Origin: Sorghum bicolor
Lineage: Eukaryota; Streptophyta; Magnoliopsida; Poales; Poaceae
Assembly (NCBI RefSeq): GCF_000003195.3
Contig: NC_012871.2
Location: 14,640,293-14,704,292, forward strand
Length of the DNA: 64,000 nucleotides
Direction of reading: 5' to 3'
Made by a program: the position numbers and the translations under genes. Positions within the stretch are counted from its first letter, which is position 1. The number at the start of each line of letters is the position of its first letter. Positions 58,650 through 64,000 of this stretch are shown in pieces. The notes under the pieces are model-generated. The model did no database searches, was not told the DNA's origin, and saw only the letters and a list, made by a program, of their open reading frames with translations.

Positions 58650-59480
58650 TCTAAGTTGTTTTGCACGGACGAGTCCGTGAACTTCTATTTCCTAGTAGCA
58701 GTGATATATTTCCGACGGCCATAGTTTCATGTCGCCATGAGTCCAGGAATTGGGATCTGAACTCCGTATTCCATTTTTGATAAGAAAGTAAGCATAGTAA
58801 GGAAAAAGTAACCGTAGCAAGGTAAAGGGATAAGCCTGTCCTACCAGCCTCAGCACGCCAGAGTGTTCTTCTGAGAATATGCAAAAGACCTTCGCTCTTG
58901 TCCGAGAAAGTATCTCCGATATTCCTTAACTGCTTCCCAGTTCGAGCGCGCTGAGGCAACTCTGAACTAAGCTCAGGGGAGGGGTAGTAGGTATGCTTCC
59001 CTCCAGCACCTTGAAGATCGAGCTTTTTGAAAAGTGGATTTCTCCCATCATCCATCGTCTTTGTTTGTTAAAGTATGGAATTCTCACCAAGAGCTGCGGA
59101 ACTCACGACTCTATTAGAAAGTAGAATGACTAACTTTTACACGAATTTTCCCTTTTCAGGCTTGGATTGGTTTTTTGATGCAGTAGAGAAGCCGTTTCCT
59201 TTGAACTTGGTCCATCGGACAGATATAGACATGGAGAAGCTTTTCAATGTAAATCTTTCACTACTTTGTTTGGACCTTGCTTCTTCACTTAATGCTTGCT
59301 TTCCGTCTTGCCTTTGCTGGGCCTACGATAGGCTGTACTCCAATACGAAATAAGATTGTACATGAAGGTTGGTGAAAAGCAAAAGAAGCAATTGGTTCTC
59401 AAATGCCGTGACGTCACCTAGCTTTATTCAAAATTTATCATTCTATTGGTATGTATAGTGTCTTTCATCTGCTTTTTCAT
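58650..59480 (+). other. Probable mitochondrial DNA insertion (NUMT)
   Basis: The segment includes the first 75 nucleotides of mitochondrial atp1 (59075-59149). The upstream sequence is rich in purine runs and lacks repeat signatures, as in mitochondrial intergenic DNA. A - strand ORF of 134 codons (59055-58651, MDDGRNPLFKKLDLQGAGGK) has no family I recognise. Both borders are uncertain; the right side meets a Sirevirus LTR within about 130 bases. Confidence 0.6.
59075..59353 (+). pseudogene. Chimeric ORF beginning with atp1 codons 1-25
   Basis: 92 codons. The first 25 (MEFSPRAAELTTLLESRMTN then FYTNF) are those of the mitochondrial ATP synthase alpha subunit. At 59150 the sequence leaves atp1 (normally followed by QVDEIG) and continues as PFSGLDWFFDAVEKPF and a hydrophobic segment, LSLLCLDLASSLNACF, of unknown origin. 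Chimeric ORFs of this build arise by recombination in plant mitochondrial genomes. Here it sits in nuclear DNA, so it is most likely a passenger. Expression is not implied. Confidence 0.7.
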
Positions 59481-59613
59481 TCATGAGACATTTCCATCTT
59501 TCCCATTTCTTAATTTAGTTTCATTATTAGCTACGATGAGGGTCCAAGGATTGAGTCTCCCAATTGGGGAGCAACAATGATTCGAACCGCTTAACAATCT
59601 AGCTAGAGTTCCT

Positions 59614-61585
59614 TTGAAAGCCCTAGTTTGGTTTTGGATAATTGATGAAACCCTAGTACTAACCTCTATACTAAGTGTGTGTAGACTTAATGAGGTTGGT
59701 ACATGCCAAGTGATGGAGCAAGTGATGATCATGGTGATGATGGTAATGACCACAAGATGATCAAGTGCTCAATTTGGAAAAGAAGAAAGAGAAAAACAAA
59801 ACCCAATGGAGATCGAGGCAAAGGTATTGCTTAGGGTTTTGGCTTTAGTGATCAAGACACCATAGAGGGTGTGATCACATTTAGGATAGATAGCCGTACT
59901 ATAAAGAGGGGAATTCTTTGGCCAAGTGGTTATCAAGTGCCACTAGGTGTCATTGTTCATGTGCATGCATTTAGAACCTAGTGAGCTAACTTAACTCCTT
60001 CAAAGAAAATGATTGTGAAAATGCTGACACACATGCACATGTTGGTTTACACATTGTGGTGTTGGCACACTTTGAGAAGGGAGTTGAAGTTTTAAGGGTA
60101 GAAAGAGGATGGGTTCCTCTCTCCCTCCCGCCGAGCTTGCGAGGCAGGATTCGGCGCTTTTCGAGAAAATGAAGTGCATATTTTCTATTGCGCCGGTGGA
60201 AAATTAGGAGAAGTCGCGGGAGTGTTTCTCGCTGAGAAAACAATCACCGGACGCTGGCTTCTGGAGCACCGGACGCTGCGTCTGAGCGTCCGGTGCAGAC
60301 AGTGCCTGGCCCAGCTAGGGTAAGGCACCGGGCGGTAGGCACCGGACGCTGGCTTGAGCGTCCGGTGGTTAGCGTCCGGTGTGAGGGCGTTTTGCGACCC
60401 TCTCTGCGCATGGGTCCGGTGAGTACTGGACGCTACCGGTGCTTAGCGTCCGGTGACCCGTAGGTTTGCGGAACTCTCTGCGCATGAGTCCGGTGTGCAC
60501 CGGACGCGTCCGGTGCTAACTTGCTCAGCGTCCGGTGCACTGCAGGTGGCCGTTAGACTCTGACACGAGCGTTTCAAAAGGCGACATGTGGCTGACGTTG
60601 GAGCACCGGACGCAGGAGTTGAGCGTCCGGTGCCCCTTTAAGAGCGTCCGGTGACCCCGAGTTTTGCCCAGTGAAAGAGCCAACGGCTCTATTTGTTTGA
60701 GGGGCTATAAATACGTGTTTGGCCGGCTTGGGGCTTACTCTCTTGGCATTCTAACATACTTGACATCCTTGTGAGCCTAAGCAAACACCTCCCACTCATC
60801 TCCTTCAAAGATTATTCATCTTTGTGAGATTGGGAGTGATTCCAAGTGCATTTGCTTGAGTGATTGCATCTAGTGGCACTTGGGGATCGATTTGGCTGCG
60901 TTTTTCTTGTTACTTTTGGTGGTTGCTGCCACCTAGACGGCTTGGAGCAGCGGAGGAGCTTTGGCATAAGTTGGTGATTGTTCGTGGCCATCTCCCGGTG
61001 ATTGTGAGGGGACTTGTACCTTCCCCGGCGGAGAGCCGAAAGGTAACTCTAGTGGATTGCTCGTGTCATTGAATTACCTCACTTGTGGGTAGGTTCTTGT
61101 GGTGTCCTAGTGAGGACGAGGTTCGTGCTACACCTCTTAGCCACTGAACCACCAAGTGTTGGTCGACACAACGGGGACGTAGCGTGCCGGCAAGCACGTG
61201 AACCTCGGGAGAAAAATTATGTGTCTCTATTGTAATTGTTCATTGGATTTCTCCCGGTGATTGGATTTCATATTATTGATTGGTTCATCCCCTCTACGCG
61301 GCGGTATAAAGTTCACACCATCTCTTTTACATTCCCGCAAACTAGAGTAGCTTACTTACTTGTATAGAAACTTTAGGTAGCTTTCTAGTGTAAGTAGTGA
61401 CATAGCTCTTGTGTGCCTAGTGATCATATCAACTAGAATTGTTGGATAGGTGGCTTGCAAACACCCCTTTAGAGCTAGAGCAAAAGGCTACGCTTTGTTA
61501 TTTACTAACCACTTGCTCTAATGAGTTTTGTAGAATTTCTAAATAGGCTATTCACCCCCCCTCTAGCCATATTAGGACCTTTCAA
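59614..61585 (+). mobile_element. Sirevirus 5' LTR (1972 bp)
   Basis: It starts TTGAAAGCCC and ends GGACCTTTCAA, so its termini TTGAAAG/CTTTCAA are inverted. It contains a CACCGGAC palindrome cluster (60244-60660), a TATA-like ggctataaatacgtg at 60703 and the C-run tcaccccccctctagcc just before its end. It is followed directly by the primer-binding site. The 3' LTR is outside the window; the left flanking five bases are ttcct. Confidence 0.9.
60244..60660 (+). repeat. CACCGGAC palindromic motif cluster in the Sirevirus LTR
   Basis: At least a dozen copies of caccggacgc or its complement gcgtccggtg lie in about 420 bases, with one head-to-head palindrome gcaccggacgcgtccggtgc near 60498. Spacing is irregular. 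Such clusters just upstream of the TATA region are a known Sirevirus LTR feature; their function is not settled. Confidence 0.9.
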
Positions 61586-61586
61586 G

Positions 61587-61599
61587 TGGTATCAGAGCC
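61587..61599 (+). other. Primer-binding site of the Sirevirus
   Basis: tggtatcagagcc, a perfect match to the initiator-methionine tRNA site, one base after the LTR. Confidence 0.95.
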
Positions 61600-61643
61600 G
61601 TGGTCACCGTTTGTGAAGGCTTAACAACCTCGGTGCTCAAATT

Positions 61644-63725
61644 ATGGCTCAAATAGTGTTCAACCATGTCGGGGGCAAACCACCGTTCTTTGATGGTACA
61701 AGTTCCTTTGACTATTGGAAGAGAAAAATGAAGATGTACCTTAGATCAATAAATGATAGAGTGTGGGAAGTCACCGAAAATGACTTTGTAATTCTTGATC
61801 CGGCTAACCCCACCGACAATGATAGAGCAAACAAGCAATGCAATACTATGGCTCTCAACACAATATACAATGGCATTGATTCAAAAGTATTTGAACAAGT
61901 CAAAGATCTTGAGAAGGCTAGTGAAGTATGGACAAGACTTGAAGAAACATATGAGGGCACTACAACGGTAAAAAGTGCCAAGTTGTACATGCTCAAGGAT
62001 AAGCTTTCAAACTTCAAGATGAAGGATGATGAATCAATACTAGAGATGTTCTATAGGCTCCAAGTCATCATCAATGATCTCAAAGGCCTTGGTGAGAAAG
62101 TGAAGGATGAGGACTTCATTCACAAGTTCTTGATGTGCTTGCCCAAGAGGTTCAAGACATTAAGAACAATCATCTTTAGAGGTGGATTGACTGGTGTATC
62201 TCCCAATGAGGTACTTGGAGATGTCATGACCGAAGATCAATACAATGACAATGATGATGATGAGGTCATGAAGAAGGATGATGATGACAAGAAGAAGAAG
62301 AGTGTAGCATTCAAAGCTAGCTCTTCATCCAAGAGCAAGAACAAGGGCAAGGCCAAGAAGGAAGAATCAAGTGATGAGGAGTGCTCCAATGATGATAGTG
62401 ATGATGAAGCACTAGCACTCTTTGTCCGCAAATTTGGCAAGATGATGAAGAAGAAGGGCTATCACACAAGAAAGAGAAGAGATCACTTCAAGAACAAAGA
62501 GCATGTGAGGCTATGCTACAAGTGCAAGAGCCCCGATCATATTGTGGCGGATTGTCCTTACAATAGTGACAATGATGAGCATGATAAGAAGAACAAGAAG
62601 GAGAAGAAAGAAAAGAAAGAGAAGAAGATGGTCCTCAAGAAGAAGAAGAAGGGTGGATCCTATGTTGTGACATGGGATAGTGATGCCTCTTCGGATGATG
62701 ATTCAAGCGATGATGACAAGTCATCTAAGAAGAAGGCACTTGCAAGCATTGCTATCAACAAGCCATCACTCTTCAACACTCCTTCATGCTTCATGGCCAA
62801 GGGCCACAAGGTACAATATGATGAGAGTGAAAGTGAAAATCAAAATGAACATGATAGTGATAGTGATGATGAAAATGAATTCACTAATGAACAACTCATG
62901 GACATGTTAGAGCAAGCTGATTCACTTATTCAATCTAAAAACAAGAAGTGCAAAGAATTGGCCAAGAAGTTAAAAGCTCTTGAACAATCCTTTGATGAGC
63001 TCAATGCTAATCATGAGAGGCTAGTGGAAGCCCATGAGAAGCTTGGCAAGGCTCACACCAAGCTTGAGAAAGCTCACTCCTTGTTGTTAGAAGAGAACAA
63101 GGAAAAGGTTGTTGTATCATGTGATGTGGGCACAACATATGACTTAATTAAAGAATCATCCAACCCACCTATTGTTGTTGCCACTAACTCTTCTTGTAGG
63201 TTTTCATCCACCACAACCAACTCTACCTCTACTTCTAGTGCCGGTGTCACTTGTGATACCTCACTAAAGGTTGAGAATGAGACTCTCAAGAGAGAGGTGG
63301 ATGAGCTCACTCACGCCCTAGGCAAAGCCTATGGTGGTGAGGCCCGCTTGCTAAAGTGCTTGGGTAGCCAAAGGTTTTCTCTCAACAAAGAGGGATTAGG
63401 CTATACCCCCAAGAAGGGCAAGAAAGCCTTTGCAACTCACAAGCCTAGCTTTGTGAAGAGCAATGGTCGGTATTGCAACAAATGCAAGCAAGTTGGGCAC
63501 CTAGAGCTTAATTGCAATAAAATGAACAAGAACAAGAAAATTGCTAATGTACCTTACATTCCTTTTGATTCTTGCTATGTGCTTACCAAGGGTGAGAAGG
63601 GTGTGCATGCTAAGTTTGTTGGTACACCAATTGTGGGTCCAAAGAAGAAGGCCATTTGGGTACCAAAAAGCTTAGTCACTAACCTTCAAGGACCCAAACA
63701 AGTATGGGTACCTAAGAAACATTGA
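61644..63725 (+). CDS. Sirevirus Gag (693 aa, intact)
   Basis: Nucleocapsid precursor of a Ty1/copia Sirevirus. It starts 45 bases after the primer site with MAQIVFNHVGGKPPFFDG. Residues about 10-190 form the UBN2-type capsid region (FDYWKRKMKMYLRS, LEETYEGTTTVKSAKLYMLK). An acidic/lysine-rich linker follows. Zinc knuckle 1 is CYKCKSPDHIVADC near residue 292, and a Lys-rich tract lies at about 315-335. A predicted coiled coil is at about 430-485 (repeats of AHEKLGKAHTKLEKAH). Knuckle 2 is CNKCKQVGHLELNC near 611. The tail has the IWVPK/VWVPK pair. The long Gag with coiled coil is typical of Sireviruses. It has no internal stop, so this copy may be recent. Confidence 0.93.
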   Translation: MAQIVFNHVGGKPPFFDGTSSFDYWKRKMKMYLRSINDRVWEVTENDFVILDPANPTDNDRANKQCNTMALNTIYNGIDSKVFEQVKDLEKASEVWTRLEETYEGTTTVKSAKLYMLKDKLSNFKMKDDESILEMFYRLQVIINDLKGLGEKVKDEDFIHKFLMCLPKRFKTLRTIIFRGGLTGVSPNEVLGDVMTEDQYNDNDDDEVMKKDDDDKKKKSVAFKASSSSKSKNKGKAKKEESSDEECSNDDSDDEALALFVRKFGKMMKKKGYHTRKRRDHFKNKEHVRLCYKCKSPDHIVADCPYNSDNDEHDKKNKKEKKEKKEKKMVLKKKKKGGSYVVTWDSDASSDDDSSDDDKSSKKKALASIAINKPSLFNTPSCFMAKGHKVQYDESESENQNEHDSDSDDENEFTNEQLMDMLEQADSLIQSKNKKCKELAKKLKALEQSFDELNANHERLVEAHEKLGKAHTKLEKAHSLLLEENKEKVVVSCDVGTTYDLIKESSNPPIVVATNSSCRFSSTTTNSTSTSSAGVTCDTSLKVENETLKREVDELTHALGKAYGGEARLLKCLGSQRFSLNKEGLGYTPKKGKKAFATHKPSFVKSNGRYCNKCKQVGHLELNCNKMNKNKKIANVPYIPFDSCYVLTKGEKGVHAKFVGTPIVGPKKKAIWVPKSLVTNLQGPKQVWVPKKH

Positions 63726-63737
63726 CTTGTTTTGTAG

Positions 63738-64000
63738 GTAAACTATAAAGCCGGAGGAAGGCATTGGGTGCTTGATAGTGGGTGCACACAACACATGACC
63801 GGTGATTCAAGAATGTTCAATTCAATCAATCCAAATGATGATAATGGTGTTGATAGTATTACATTTGGTGACAATGGCAAAGGCAAAGTCAAAGGGCTTG
63901 GTAAAATTGCTATATCCAATGACTTGAGCATTTCCAATGTGCTACTAGTAGAGAGCTTGAACTTCAACTTGCTATCCGTAGCTAAACTTTGTGATCTTGG
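63738..64000 (+). CDS. Sirevirus Pol, protease start (runs off window)
   Basis: In the same frame as gag, but separated from it by TGA (63723) and TAG (63735). It opens VNYKAGGRHWVLDSGCTQ with the aspartic protease triad DSG, then HMTGDSRMFNS and ITFGDNGKGKVKGLG. The last residues, LNFNLLSVAKLCDLG, lead into the pre-integrase region. The remainder is outside the window, so integrity is unknown. How translation passes the stops is not evident. Confidence 0.85.

Noticed and set aside
59555..59600. tRNA-like T-arm (gattcgaaccg, complement cggttcgaatc)
   Set aside because: The bases flanking the loop do not pair into a T stem, and no acceptor or anticodon arm can be drawn.
60860..61072. 70-codon ORF in the Sirevirus LTR
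   Set aside because: Similar text recurs in reverse in the decayed LTR at 40137-40319; it is LTR sequence, not a gene.

Overview
This is nuclear DNA from a flowering plant, almost certainly a grass and probably panicoid. The indicators are Sirevirus LTRs with CACCGGAC palindrome clusters, GC-rich first exons, Stowaway and CAGTGGCGGAGC-type MITEs, L1-like LINE 3' ends and dense nested LTR retrotransposons. No prokaryotic operon, CRISPR array or rRNA is present, and I see no convincing tRNA gene.

The only recognisable host gene is a tandem pair of GH31 alpha-glucosidase genes of the plant heteroglycan glucosidase 1 (HGL1) type, both on the + strand. Copy A (exons 5200-32728, 5' part outside the window) reads open through nine exons to a stop. 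It has one 24.2 kb intron (8118-32308) packed with transposons. Copy B (37601-56981) keeps its own promoter side, its first exon and the catalytic exons. It is broken by an intron/exon deletion, a lost splice acceptor, and a large 3' exon deletion that creates an immediate stop, so I call it a pseudogene.

Layout: 1-4998 is a degenerate copia element (Copia-1, - strand) inside an intron of copy A. 5542-6600 is a TIR element holding a LINE fragment. 8557-30547 is a nest: remains of a Hopscotch/Retrofit-like copia (Copia-2, - strand) enclose a + strand Sirevirus remnant (gag fragment, ORF3, LTR). Within that remnant sit a 1.2 kb inverted duplication, a foldback element around a 576-base assembly gap, fragments of a DRM cytosine methyltransferase gene and an Agenet-domain gene, and a young copia (Copia-3, 23538-28874) with near-identical 459 bp LTRs and a perfect 5 bp target duplication. 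31255-31720 and 20764-21342 are two members of one nonautonomous TIR family with about 10 bp target duplications.

Between the HGL1 copies lie a reverse Sirevirus LTR and a Gypsy-type LTR. Copy B's first intron holds another Sirevirus LTR, itself split by a 2.47 kb LTR-like insertion. Downstream of copy B are a Gypsy-type LTR fragment, a probable mitochondrial DNA insertion with a chimeric ORF starting with the first 25 codons of atp1, and the 5' half of a well-preserved Sirevirus (LTR, primer-binding site, full gag, start of pol) that runs off the window.

Coordinates of exons and LTRs were read by eye and are good to a base or two. Outer limits of decayed repeats are approximate.
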